Assembly: GCF_026339875.1 (NCBI RefSeq)
Contig: NZ_JAPEPZ010000001.1
Span: 2,666,001-2,730,000, forward strand
Direction: 5' to 3'
DNA: 64,000 nt
DNA from: Streptomyces sp. NBC_01571
Lineage (GTDB): Bacteria > Actinomycetota > Actinomycetes > Streptomycetales > Streptomycetaceae
Both the position numbers and the translations under genes were made by a program. Every line of letters starts with the position of its first letter. Positions within the stretch are counted from its first letter, which is position 1. The notes beneath the pieces are model-generated. The model was not told the origin of the DNA and did no database searches. It was given only the letters and a program-made list of their open reading frames with translations. Of the stretch, positions 45,082 through 54,011 are shown one piece after another.

Positions 45082-45337
45082 TGTGTTCGCCGCGTCACGG
45101 ACGGATGTGGGGCAGATCTCGTCAGGCTGACATACCCCCACGTCAGAGCGTCGCCCCCACGCCGGAATGATCGGTTCCGATGCATCGGGCGGCCTCCTCG
45201 CATGGCTGATGACCAGGCACGGGGCTAGCGTCGTACTAAAATTCCACGCTTGTTTGGAGCTGGACCGGAATATCCCCAGGCATACCTGCGGGCCCCCCAG
45301 CGCCCCGGACGCTCCGGGATCAACTCGTGAGGACCTG
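45082..45337 (+). other. leader of the Pls-like gene
   Basis: No gene is visible. The stretch 45190-45275 (gctagcgtcgtactaaaattccacgcttg) is AT-rich for this genome and is the likely promoter of the downstream NRPS operon. Confidence 0.45.
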
Positions 45338-48300
45338 ATGGCAGCCCTCGAGCAAGGCCCCGCTTTCGCACTGTTCGACGAGGAGGTGCGCGCGGAGTTC
45401 GGCGACCCGGCGCGCTTCTCCGCCTCCGGCGCCGCCTCTCCCCGCACCCTGGTCGACATCCTCGACGCCTCCGTCCGGGCGTACCCCGACGAGCCCGCCC
45501 TCGACGACGGACACCGCAGCCTCACCTACCGCGCCCTGTCCGTCGAGGTCGAGACCCTGCGCACGCGGCTGAGCGACGCCGGGGTGGGCCTCGGCGACCG
45601 CGTCGGCGTCCGCGTCCCCTCGGGCACGAACGATCTGTACGTCGCCGTCCTCGCCGTACTGGCGGCCGGCGCGGCCTACGTGCCGGTGGACGCCGAGGAC
45701 CCCGACGAGCGGGCCGAGCTGGTCTTCGGCGAAGCCGGGGTGCGCGCGGTCGTCGGGGCCGGGCACCGGCTGACCGTCAACGGCGTCTCGGAGGTTCCCG
45801 CCGCGCGGCCCGGAGTCGATCACGACGCGTGGATCATCTTCACCTCCGGCTCCACCGGCCGGCCCAAGGGCGTGGCCGTCAGCCACCGCAGCGCCGCCGC
45901 CTTCGTCGACGCCGAGGCGGACCTCTTCCTCACCGAGGACCCGATCGGTCCCGGCGACCGGGTCATGGCGGGCCTCTCCGTCGCGTTCGACGCCTCCTGC
46001 GAGGAGATGTGGCTGGCCTGGCGGTACGGCGCCTGCCTGGTGCCGGTGCCGCGCTCCCAGGTCCGCAGCGGCGCCGACCTGGGGCCCTGGCTGGTCGAGC
46101 AGGAGATCACCGTCGTCTCCACCGTGCCCACCCTGGCCGCCCTCTGGGAGGCGGAGGCCCTCAACGAGGTCCGGCTGCTGATCTTCGGCGGGGAGGCCTG
46201 CCCGCCCGAGCTGGTGCAGCGTCTGGTGACCGAGGGCCGCGAGGTGTGGAACACCTACGGACCCACCGAGGCCACCGTCGTCGCCTGCGCCTCCCTTATG
46301 ACCGGCGAGGAGCCCATCCGTATCGGCCTGCCCCTCAACGGCTGGGAGCTCGCCGTCGTCGACGAGGCCGGCGAGCCGGTCGCCATGGGCGACAGCGGCG
46401 AGCTGGTGATCGGCGGGGCCGGGCTCGCCCGCTATCTCGACGCCGAGAAGGACGCGGAGAAGTACGCGCCGCTGGAGTCGCTCGGCTGGCAGCGGGCCTA
46501 CCGGAGCGGTGACCTGGTCAAGGCCGAACCCGAAGGACTGGTCTTCCTCGGGCGGGCCGACGAGCAGATCAAGCTGGGCGGCCGCCGGATCGAGCTGGGC
46601 GAGGTGGACGCGGCCCTGCAGTCCCTGCCGGGCGTCGCCGGCGCCGCGGCCGCCGTCCGCACCGCCCGCGGCGGCAACCAGCTCCTCGTCGGCTATGTCG
46701 TCACCGGGGACGACTGGGACCACGCGAGCGCCGTCGAGAAGCTGCGCGCCGCGCTGCCGGCCGCCCTCGTCCCGCTGCTCGCTCCCGTCGAGGACCTGCC
46801 GACCCGGACGTCCGGCAAGGTCGACCGCGCCGCGCTGCCCTGGCCGCTGGAGGGCCTGGAGACCGGCGGGGCGAAGGAACAGCTCTACGGCACCGAGGCC
46901 TGGCTCGCCGAGCAGTGGAGCGAGGTCCTCGGCATAGCCGTGGGCGGCGCCTCCGACGACTTCTTCGCGATCGGCGGCAGCAGTCTCGGCGCCGCCCAGC
47001 TCACCACCCGGCTGCGCGCCCGCTACCCGAGCGCCGCCGTGCTCGACATCTACCAGCAGCCCGTGCTGCGCAAGCTGGCCCGGCACCTGGAGAAGTCCGC
47101 GCAGGACGACGGCGCCGAGCGCGTCATCGCGCCCGTACCGCTGCGCGCCAAGGTCGTCCAGCTGCTCGTGCTCGTCCCGCTCTTCACCCTGCTCGGGCTG
47201 CGCTGGACCGTGGCGCTGGCCGCGCTCGGGAACGTGCTGCACTGGTTCGGCCCCTATCCCTGGGCGCCGGGCACCTCGTGGTGGCTCGTCGGCGCCGGGG
47301 CCCTCGTCCTGTTCAGCCCGCCGGGGCGGCTCGCGATCGCGGCGGGCGGGGCCCGGCTGCTGATGCGCGGCGTCAGGCCCGGCCGTCATCCGCGCGGCGG
47401 CAGCGTGCACCTGCGGCTGTGGACGGCCGAGCGGCTGGCCGAGTTCAGCGGCGCGACCTCGCTGACCGGTTCCTGGCTGGAGCGGTACGCACGCGCCCTG
47501 GGCGCCAAGGTCGGCACGGACGTGGATCTGCACTCGCTGCCGCCCGTGACCGGCCTGCTCAAGCTGGGCCGGGGTGCCGCCGTCGAGTCCGAGGTGGACC
47601 TGTCGGGGCACTGGCTGGACGGTGACCGCCTGGAGATCGGCGCGGTGAAGGTGGGCGCGCACGCCGTCGTCGGCACCCGCAGCATCCTCTTCCCGGGGGC
47701 GCGGGTCGGCAAGCGGGCCGAGGTGGCGCCCGGCTCGGCCGTCGCCGGACAGGTCCCCACCGGGCAGCGCTGGGCCGGAGCGCCCGCCGTGAAGCTCGGG
47801 AAGGCGAAGCGCGCGTGGCCCAAGGAGCGCCCGCGCCGGGGCACGTACTGGCGCGCGATGTACGGCGCGACGGGTTTCGCGCTCACCGCGCTGCCGCTGC
47901 TCGGCGGCCTGGCCGCGCTTCTCGTGGCGAGCCGGTTCGTCACGCCGGACGCCGGTCTCGGCGAGGCCCTGCGGGGCGCCGCGGTCGCGCTGGTGCCGGC
48001 CACGCTCGCCTTCGGGCTCACGTACGCGCTGCTGATCATGGTCGGCGTACGGCTGCTCAGCCTCGGACTGCGTGAGGGCACGTACCCGACGCACAGCCGG
48101 GTCGGCTGGCAGACCTGGACGGTCACCCAGCTGATGGACCGGTCCCGCGACACGCTGTTCCCGCTGTACGCCGGACTGATCACACCGGTGTGGCTGCGGC
48201 TGCTCGGGATGAAGATCGGCCGGGGCGCCGAGGTCTCCACCGTGCTGGCGCTGCCGAGCCTGACCACCGTCGGCGAGGGCGCCTTCCTCGCGGACGACAC

Positions 48301-49213
48301 CCTGACCGCGCCGTACGAGCTCGGCGGCGGCTGGATGCGCATCGGGCGGGCCGAGATCGGGCGCCGCGCGTTCCTCGGCAACTCCGGGATGACCGCGCCG
48401 GGCCGCAGCGTGCCGGAAGGCGGTCTGGTCGGCGTGCTCTCCGCGACCCCGAAGAAGGCCAAGAAGGGCAGCTCCTACCTCGGACTGCCGCCGGTGAAGC
48501 TGCCGCGCGCGACGCAGGACGGCGACCAGAGCCGTACCTACGAGCCGCCCGCGCGGCTGCTGTGGGCCCGCGGTCTGGTGGAGCTGTGCAGGATCGTGCC
48601 GGTGTTCTGCTCGGCCGCGCTGGCCGTGCTCACCGTCGCCGCGCTCAGCGCGCTCGGGGCCTGGGCCTGGGCGCTGAGCGGAGTGGTGCTGCTCGCCGCG
48701 GGCGCCGCCGCCGCGGTGCTCTCCATCGTCGCGAAGTGGCTGCTGGTGGGCCGGCACCGGGCCGGCGAGCACCCGCTGTGGAGCGGGTTCGTGTGGCGCA
48801 ACGAGCTGGCGGACACGTTCGTCGAGGTGGTGGCCGTGCCGTGGCTGGCCGGATCCGTGCCCGGTACGCCGTTGATGACCGCGTGGCTGCGCGGCCTGGG
48901 CGCCCGGATCGGCAAGGGCACCTGGATCGAGAGTTACTGGCTGCCCGAGACGGATCTCGTCACCCTGGAGGACGCCTCCACGGTCAACCGCGGCTGTGTG
49001 CTGCAGACCCACCTCTTCCACGACCGGATCTTGCGGACGGATAATGTGGTCCTCCGTGAGGGCGCCACCCTGGGCCCGGGCGGAATCGTCCTTCCCGGCA
49101 GCACAGTCGGGGCGCGCAGCACACTGGGACCCGCGTCGCTCGTCATGGCGGCGGAATCCGTTCCCGACGACACCCGCTGGCTGGGCAACCCGATCGAGGC
49201 ATGGCGTTCCTAG
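45338..49213 (+). CDS. Pls/PosA-type membrane non-ribosomal peptide synthetase
   Basis: A 1291-residue enzyme with the layout of epsilon-poly-L-lysine synthetase. An adenylation domain (~30-510) has IIFTSGSTGRPKGVAVSHRS, NTYGPTEATV and the catalytic Lys in RTSGKVDRAALPW. The carrier domain has phosphopantetheine Ser547 in FFAIGGSSLGAAQL. Six membrane helices lie in pairs near 605-670, 840-905 and 1078-1138. They separate three soluble left-handed-beta-helix-like domains. No condensation or thioesterase domain is present. By alignment with GrsA the pocket reads D-A-E-T-I-G-T-V-V plus K; the acidic E suggests a basic amino acid. ATG after GAGG. The chemical product is unknown. Confidence 0.93.
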   Translation: MAALEQGPAFALFDEEVRAEFGDPARFSASGAASPRTLVDILDASVRAYPDEPALDDGHRSLTYRALSVEVETLRTRLSDAGVGLGDRVGVRVPSGTNDLYVAVLAVLAAGAAYVPVDAEDPDERAELVFGEAGVRAVVGAGHRLTVNGVSEVPAARPGVDHDAWIIFTSGSTGRPKGVAVSHRSAAAFVDAEADLFLTEDPIGPGDRVMAGLSVAFDASCEEMWLAWRYGACLVPVPRSQVRSGADLGPWLVEQEITVVSTVPTLAALWEAEALNEVRLLIFGGEACPPELVQRLVTEGREVWNTYGPTEATVVACASLMTGEEPIRIGLPLNGWELAVVDEAGEPVAMGDSGELVIGGAGLARYLDAEKDAEKYAPLESLGWQRAYRSGDLVKAEPEGLVFLGRADEQIKLGGRRIELGEVDAALQSLPGVAGAAAAVRTARGGNQLLVGYVVTGDDWDHASAVEKLRAALPAALVPLLAPVEDLPTRTSGKVDRAALPWPLEGLETGGAKEQLYGTEAWLAEQWSEVLGIAVGGASDDFFAIGGSSLGAAQLTTRLRARYPSAAVLDIYQQPVLRKLARHLEKSAQDDGAERVIAPVPLRAKVVQLLVLVPLFTLLGLRWTVALAALGNVLHWFGPYPWAPGTSWWLVGAGALVLFSPPGRLAIAAGGARLLMRGVRPGRHPRGGSVHLRLWTAERLAEFSGATSLTGSWLERYARALGAKVGTDVDLHSLPPVTGLLKLGRGAAVESEVDLSGHWLDGDRLEIGAVKVGAHAVVGTRSILFPGARVGKRAEVAPGSAVAGQVPTGQRWAGAPAVKLGKAKRAWPKERPRRGTYWRAMYGATGFALTALPLLGGLAALLVASRFVTPDAGLGEALRGAAVALVPATLAFGLTYALLIMVGVRLLSLGLREGTYPTHSRVGWQTWTVTQLMDRSRDTLFPLYAGLITPVWLRLLGMKIGRGAEVSTVLALPSLTTVGEGAFLADDTLTAPYELGGGWMRIGRAEIGRRAFLGNSGMTAPGRSVPEGGLVGVLSATPKKAKKGSSYLGLPPVKLPRATQDGDQSRTYEPPARLLWARGLVELCRIVPVFCSAALAVLTVAALSALGAWAWALSGVVLLAAGAAAAVLSIVAKWLLVGRHRAGEHPLWSGFVWRNELADTFVEVVAVPWLAGSVPGTPLMTAWLRGLGARIGKGTWIESYWLPETDLVTLEDASTVNRGCVLQTHLFHDRILRTDNVVLREGATLGPGGIVLPGSTVGARSTLGPASLVMAAESVPDDTRWLGNPIEAWRS

Positions 49214-49287
49214 GCGCGGCCCGTACGGCGTCCGGGGACGGTGCACCGGCACGTCGTACGAGCACAGCGCAGGGAGCACACGCAGCA

Positions 49288-50667
49288 GTGAGCGTTCAGC
49301 AGACAGTGGGATCGGACCCGTACTTCCCGGCCAACGGTGATCCCCGCTACCGGGTGCACCGGTACGAGCTCGCGCTGGACTACCGCCCCGGCCCGAACCG
49401 GCTCTCCGGCACCGCGCGGATCAACGCGATAGCCGGCCGGGGCGCGCTCGCGGAGTTCCAGCTCAACCTGGCCGACTTCCGGATCGGCCGGATCCGGGTC
49501 GACGGCAAGGCGCCGCACTACACGCACCGGGGCGGCAAGCTGCGGGTCCGCCCGGCGAAGCCGATCCGGGCCGGGGCCGCCTTCACCGTGGAGGTGCACT
49601 GGGCGGGCAACCCCAAGCCGGTGAACAGCCCCTGGGGCGGGCTCGGCTGGGAGGAGCTGGAGGACGGGGCGCTGGTGGCGAGCCAGCCGGTGGGCGCGCC
49701 GTCCTGGTATCCGTGCAACGACCGGCCGGCCGACAAGGCCTCGTACCAGATCTCGGTCACGACGCCGTCGGCGTACACGGTGGTGGCGGGCGGCAGACTG
49801 CTGACCCGTACGACGAAGGCGTCGACCACCACCTGGGTGTACGAGCAGGCGGCGCCGACGTCCAGCTATCTGGTCGGGCTGTCGATCGGGAAGTACCAGA
49901 CGGTGCTGCTGGGCGACCCGGGGCTCGGTGGTGTGCCGCAGTCCGGGCATCTGCCCGCGGATCTGCTCGCCGAGTTCTCCCGCGACTTCGCGCGGCAGCC
50001 CGCGATGATGGAGCTGTTCGAGGAGCTCTTCGGGCCGTATCCGTTCGGGGAGTACGCCGTGGTGGTGACGGAGGAGGAGCTCGACGTCCCGGTGGAGGCG
50101 CAGGGACTGTCGCTGTTCGGCGCGAACCACGTGGACGGGTCGCGCGGTTTGGAGCGGCTGGTCGCGCACGAGCTGGCGCACCAGTGGTTCGGCAACAGTG
50201 TCTCCATCACGGACTGGCGGCACATCTGGCTGAACGAGGGGTTCGCGAAGTACGCGGAGTGGCTGTGGTCGGAGCGGTCGGGCGGCCGCACGGCACAGCA
50301 ACTGGCCGCGGTGGCGCACCGGAAGCTCGCCGTGCGGCCGCAGGACCTGGTGCTGTCCGACCCGGGCCGCAAGCTGATGTTCGACGACCGGCTGTACGAG
50401 CGCGGCGGGCTCACCCTGCACGCCCTGCGCTGCGCGATGGGCGACACGGCCTTCTTCCGCATGCTGCGCGGGTGGGCCGCCCTGCACCGGGGTGGCGCCG
50501 TCAGCACGGCGGCGTTCCTCGCGCATGTCGCCCGGTACGCGGCGGAGCCGCTGGACGACCTCTTCGGGGCGTGGCTGCACACGCCGAAGCTGCCGCCCCT
50601 GCCCGTCCTGACGGCACCGCTTCCGGCGCGGCCCACGTACCCGCCGACGAACGCGGACTCGGCGTAG
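49288..50667 (+). CDS. M1-family zinc metallopeptidase
   Basis: A 459-residue peptidase related to aminopeptidase N but short. Zinc site: HELAH at 294-298 in LVAHELAHQWFGN, with the third ligand Glu317 in WLNEGFAKYAEW. The beta-rich N-domain includes YRVHRYELALDYRPGPNRLSG. The GAMEN-like exopeptidase motif appears altered to VEAQGLSLFG. I use the GTG at 49288 with GGGAG upstream; an ATG at 49201, overlapping the end of the NRPS gene by 13 bp, would add 29 residues. No signal peptide is obvious. The operon position suggests it trims or degrades the NRPS product. Confidence 0.88.
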   Translation: MSVQQTVGSDPYFPANGDPRYRVHRYELALDYRPGPNRLSGTARINAIAGRGALAEFQLNLADFRIGRIRVDGKAPHYTHRGGKLRVRPAKPIRAGAAFTVEVHWAGNPKPVNSPWGGLGWEELEDGALVASQPVGAPSWYPCNDRPADKASYQISVTTPSAYTVVAGGRLLTRTTKASTTTWVYEQAAPTSSYLVGLSIGKYQTVLLGDPGLGGVPQSGHLPADLLAEFSRDFARQPAMMELFEELFGPYPFGEYAVVVTEEELDVPVEAQGLSLFGANHVDGSRGLERLVAHELAHQWFGNSVSITDWRHIWLNEGFAKYAEWLWSERSGGRTAQQLAAVAHRKLAVRPQDLVLSDPGRKLMFDDRLYERGGLTLHALRCAMGDTAFFRMLRGWAALHRGGAVSTAAFLAHVARYAAEPLDDLFGAWLHTPKLPPLPVLTAPLPARPTYPPTNADSA

Positions 50668-50734
50668 GGCGGATCGACCCCACCGGCCCCACCGGCCCCA
50701 CCGGACGCCGTGGGGGCGCCGCACGTCGCCGCCT

Positions 50735-50789
50735 CCGCGTCCGCCCCCGCCCGCCCGCCGGTCCGACGCGCGGGCGGGGGCGGACGCGG
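50735..50789. terminator. 20-bp perfect hairpin after the Pls-M1 operon
   Basis: Arms at 50735-50754 and 50770-50789 are exactly complementary over 20 bp around a 15-base loop. It lies 68 bp after the M1 stop and 11 bp before the next start codon, so it could also hide the ribosome-binding site of that gene. Confidence 0.75.
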
Positions 50790-50800
50790 CCTGGGGGACA

Positions 50801-51184
50801 ATGGCGGCCATGACCAGTCGTACCTGTCCGTGCGGGCTGCCCGAGCCGTACGCGAAGTGCTGTGGGCGCTTCCACCGTGGTGAGGCCGCCGCGCCGACCG
50901 CCGAGGCGCTGATGCGGTCGCGGTACAGCGCGTTCGTCCAGCGGGACGAGGGGTATCTGCTGCGGACCTGGCATCCGCGGACGCGGCCGCCCCGGGTGGA
51001 GTTCGACCCCGGGACCAGGTGGACGGGTCTGGAGATCCTCGGGACGGGTCAGGGGTCGGCCTTCCACGCCACGGGGACCGTGACGTTCCGGGCGTCCTAC
51101 CGGGGCGGCTCACTGCACGAGCGGAGCCGTTTCGAGCGGGTCGACGGCGCCTGGGTCTACGTGGACGGCGAGTTCGCCGAGTAG
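50801..51184 (+). CDS. UPF0225 / YchJ-family protein with SEC-C motif
   Basis: A 127-residue protein. The zinc-binding SEC-C motif CPCGLPEPYAKCCGRFH is at the N-terminus. The NTF2-like domain follows: MRSRYSAFVQRDEGYLLRTWHPRTRP, VTFRASYRGGSLHERSRFERVDGAWVY. The first ATG (50801) has GGGGG close upstream; an ATG three codons later is possible. Function unknown. Confidence 0.9.
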   Translation: MAAMTSRTCPCGLPEPYAKCCGRFHRGEAAAPTAEALMRSRYSAFVQRDEGYLLRTWHPRTRPPRVEFDPGTRWTGLEILGTGQGSAFHATGTVTFRASYRGGSLHERSRFERVDGAWVYVDGEFAE

Positions 51185-51211
51185 TCCCGGCAGGTCACGG
51201 CCGTGGGGCGG

Positions 51212-51913
51212 TCACGGCGCCAGGATGTCGAGTTCCTGGAGGGCGCCGACCGTGATCTCGCGGGTGAGCTCCTCGGCGCGGGCGGCGTCACCCCCGCGGA
51301 CCGCCTCCGCGACCTGGACGTGCAGGGTGACGGCGGCGGGGTCGGGGTCCTCGAACATGATCTCGTGGTGGGTACGGCCCGCCAGCACCTCCGCCACGAC
51401 GTCGCCGAGGCGCGCGAACATCTCGTTGCCCGACGCGTTGAGGATCACCCGGTGGAAGGCGACGTCGTGGACGAGATACCCCTCCAGCTGGTGACCGCGT
51501 GAGGTGGCGACCATGCCGAGGGCGCACTCGGTGAGTTCGGCGCACTGCGCGGCGGTGGCGTGCCGGGCGGCCAGTCCCGCCGCGACGGGTTCGAGGGCGG
51601 AGCGCAGCACGGTGAGCGAGCGCAGCTGGTGGGGGCGGTCGGCGCCGGCCAGCCGCCACCGGATGACCTGCGGATCGTAGACGTTCCACTCGACCTTGGG
51701 ACGGACGGTCACACCGACCCGGCGGCGCGACTCCACCAGGTGCATGGACTCCAGCACCCTGACCGCCTCGCGCATCACGGACCGTGACACCTCGAAGCGC
51801 TGGGCCAGCTCGTCGGTGCGCAGCACGCTCCCCGGGGGGTACTCGCCGGCGGTGATGGCCGGTCCGAGGGAGTCCAGTACCTGTCCGTGCAGCCCCCGGC
51901 CCCGTGTGCTCAT
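51212..51913 (-). CDS. FadR/GntR-family regulator, likely of gluconate use
   Basis: A 233-residue regulator. The winged HTH is at residues ~10-75: VLDSLGPAITAGEYPPGSVLRTDEL, FEVSRSVMREAVRVLESM. The FCD domain has metal-binding-type residues in HDVAFHRVILNASGN and TLHVQVAEAV. It diverges from gluconokinase, and the AT-rich gap between them holds an 11-bp perfect dyad. This layout points to gluconate (or 6-phosphogluconate) as its signal. No good ribosome-binding site precedes the ATG, so the message may be leaderless. Confidence 0.92.
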   Translation of the reverse strand: MSTRGRGLHGQVLDSLGPAITAGEYPPGSVLRTDELAQRFEVSRSVMREAVRVLESMHLVESRRRVGVTVRPKVEWNVYDPQVIRWRLAGADRPHQLRSLTVLRSALEPVAAGLAARHATAAQCAELTECALGMVATSRGHQLEGYLVHDVAFHRVILNASGNEMFARLGDVVAEVLAGRTHHEIMFEDPDPAAVTLHVQVAEAVRGGDAARAEELTREITVGALQELDILAP

Positions 51914-51947
51914 GGGGTCAGGGTACGAGGCCGAGCTCACGGATAAA

Positions 51948-51958
51948 AAGTCAGACTT
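51948..51958. promoter_or_regulatory. candidate GntR-type operator
   Basis: AAGTCAGACTT is a perfect dyad (AAGTC-A-GACTT) resembling the GT-N-AC core bound by GntR-family proteins. It lies in the 130-bp AT-rich gap between the regulator and gluconokinase genes, 35 bp from the regulator start. Confidence 0.55.
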
Positions 51959-52043
51959 ATATGTCACACGTACTTGAATTAGTCGTACCTAATAGGTTTC
52001 AGTGTCGTCGACATCAGATGTCGACGAAGACGGTGAGGCAGCG

Positions 52044-52562
52044 ATGAGCACCCCCCATGTCGTCGTGGTCATGGGCGTCGCAGGGACCGGAAAGACCACA
52101 ATCGGTCCCCTGCTCGCGGCCCGGCTCGGCGTTCCGTACGCCGAGGGCGACGACTTCCACCCCCAGGCCAACATCGCCAAGATGACGGCCGGGACCCCCC
52201 TGAGCGACGAGGACCGGTGGCCGTGGCTGGACGCCATCGGCCGCTGGGCGCACGAGCGCGAGGGACTCGGCGGGGTCGTCAGCAGTTCGGCGCTCAAGCG
52301 CGGCTACCGCGACCGGCTGCGGGCCGCGGCACCCGGGATCGTCTTCGTGCATCTGACCGGTGACCGCGCGCTCATCGAAAACCGGATGTCGCACCGTCAG
52401 GGGCACTTCATGCCGACGGCGCTGCTGGACTCGCAGTTCGCCACCCTCCAGCCGCTGGAAGCCGACGAGGCGGGCGTCCGCGTGGACGTCTCCGGCGGCC
52501 CCGACGAGATCACCGAACGGGCCGTGGCCGCGCTCCGGTCCCTCGACCAGCCCTCGCAGTAA
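52044..52562 (+). CDS. gntK: gluconokinase
   Basis: Phosphorylates D-gluconate to 6-phosphogluconate. The 172-residue thermoresistant-type kinase has Walker A GVAGTGKTT at residues ~10-18, the substrate loop GDDFHPQANIAKMTAGTPLSDEDRWPWL, SSSALKRGYRD and RQGHFMP. I start at ATG 52044 (MSTPHVVVVMG) with GTGAGG upstream. First gene of the gluconate operon. Confidence 0.95.
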   Translation: MSTPHVVVVMGVAGTGKTTIGPLLAARLGVPYAEGDDFHPQANIAKMTAGTPLSDEDRWPWLDAIGRWAHEREGLGGVVSSSALKRGYRDRLRAAAPGIVFVHLTGDRALIENRMSHRQGHFMPTALLDSQFATLQPLEADEAGVRVDVSGGPDEITERAVAALRSLDQPSQ

Positions 52563-52603
52563 CCCCACCTGTCCGAAGACCTTTCTCAGAGCAAGGGAAA
52601 ACC

Positions 52604-54001
52604 GTGACCAGACTCAGCGTCGAGATGCTGGCAGCGGACGCCGTCGAGCCGATCACCTCCGCGGGCCATGCCCAGCTGGGGGTCGCCGTGCTGGCGGGCA
52701 TCGCCGTCATCGTCCTGCTGATCACCCAGTTCAAGCTGCACGCCTTTCTGGCCCTGACCATCGGCTCGCTCGCGCTCGGCGCGGTCGCCGGGGCGCCGCT
52801 CGACAAGGTGATCGTCAGCTTCACCACCGGCCTCGGCTCCACCGTCGCCGGTGTGGGCGTCCTGATCGCCCTGGGCGCGATACTCGGCAAGCTGCTCGCC
52901 GACTCGGGCGGAGCCGACCAGATCGTCGACACGATCCTTGCCAAGGCGGGCGGCCGCGCCATGCCGTGGGCGATGGTGCTGATCGCCTCCGTGATCGGAC
53001 TGCCGCTGTTCTTCGAGGTCGGCATCGTGCTGCTGATCCCGGTCGTCCTGATGGTCGCCAAGCGCGGCAACTACTCCCTGATGCGCATCGGCATCCCGGC
53101 GCTGGCCGGCCTGTCCGTGATGCACGGCCTGATCCCGCCGCACCCCGGCCCGCTGGTCGCGATCGACGCAGTCAAGGCCAACCTCGGCGTCACGCTCGCG
53201 CTCGGGGTCCTGGTCGCCATCCCGACGGTGATCATCGCGGGCCCGGTCTTCTCCCGGTACGCGGCCCGCTGGGTGGACGTACCGGCCCCCGACCGCATGA
53301 TCCCCGCCCGCGCCTCCGAGGAGCTGGAGAAGCGCCCCGGCTTCGGCGCCACCCTCGCCACCATGCTGCTGCCGGTCGTGCTGATGCTGTCCAAGGCGCT
53401 GGTCGACATCGTCGTGGACGACCCCGCGCACAAGGTGCAGCGCGTCTTCGACGTCATCGGCTCGCCGCTGGTCGCGCTGCTGGCGGCCGTGCTCGTGGGC
53501 ATGTTCACGCTGGGCCGGGCGGCCGGTTTCACCAAGGACCGCCTTTCCACCACGGTGGAGAAGTCCCTCGCGCCGATCGCGGGCATCCTGCTGATCGTGG
53601 GTGCGGGCGGCGGCTTCAAGCAGACGCTGATCGACTGCGGTGTGGGCCAGATGATCCTGGACATCTCCAAGGACTGGTCGATCCCCGCGCTGCTGCTCGC
53701 CTGGCTGATCGCGGTGGCCATCCGGCTCGCGACCGGTTCGGCGACCGTCGCCACCATCTCGGCGGCCGGCCTGGTCGCCCCCCTCGCCGCCGACATGTCG
53801 ACCGCGCACACCTCGCTCCTGGTCCTGGCGATCGGCGCCGGCTCGCTCTTCTTCAGCCATGTCAACGACGCCGGTTTCTGGCTGGTCAAGGAGTACTTCG
53901 GGCTGAGCGTCGGCCAGACGGTCAAGACCTGGTCGGTGATGGAGACGATCATCTCCGTGGTGGCCGGCGGACTGGTCCTCCTGCTGTCACTCGTGATCTA
54001 G
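52604..54001 (+). CDS. gntP: gluconate permease, GntP family
   Basis: A 465-residue proton symporter with about 12-14 membrane helices. Family segments include ADSGGADQIVDTILAKAG, GLPLFFEVGIVLLIPVV, HGLIPPHPGPLVAIDAVKANLG, RLATGSATVATISAAGLVAP and SHVNDAGFWLVKEYFG. GTG start after AAGGGA, 41 bp behind gluconokinase, in the same operon. It imports gluconate or a related sugar acid. Confidence 0.95.
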   Translation: MTRLSVEMLAADAVEPITSAGHAQLGVAVLAGIAVIVLLITQFKLHAFLALTIGSLALGAVAGAPLDKVIVSFTTGLGSTVAGVGVLIALGAILGKLLADSGGADQIVDTILAKAGGRAMPWAMVLIASVIGLPLFFEVGIVLLIPVVLMVAKRGNYSLMRIGIPALAGLSVMHGLIPPHPGPLVAIDAVKANLGVTLALGVLVAIPTVIIAGPVFSRYAARWVDVPAPDRMIPARASEELEKRPGFGATLATMLLPVVLMLSKALVDIVVDDPAHKVQRVFDVIGSPLVALLAAVLVGMFTLGRAAGFTKDRLSTTVEKSLAPIAGILLIVGAGGGFKQTLIDCGVGQMILDISKDWSIPALLLAWLIAVAIRLATGSATVATISAAGLVAPLAADMSTAHTSLLVLAIGAGSLFFSHVNDAGFWLVKEYFGLSVGQTVKTWSVMETIISVVAGGLVLLLSLVI

Positions 54002-54011
54002 GGGTACGGGG

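Noticed and set aside
44974..45525. Minus-strand frame ending near SEGGLEPPRPIKGTSTSS
   Set aside because: This tail is the well-known mistranslation of a tRNA-Leu gene on the opposite strand, so it is not a protein gene.
45320..49279. A 1319-residue open frame opposite the Pls-like gene
   Set aside because: Antisense artefact. The plus-strand protein has complete domain structure and a ribosome-binding site.
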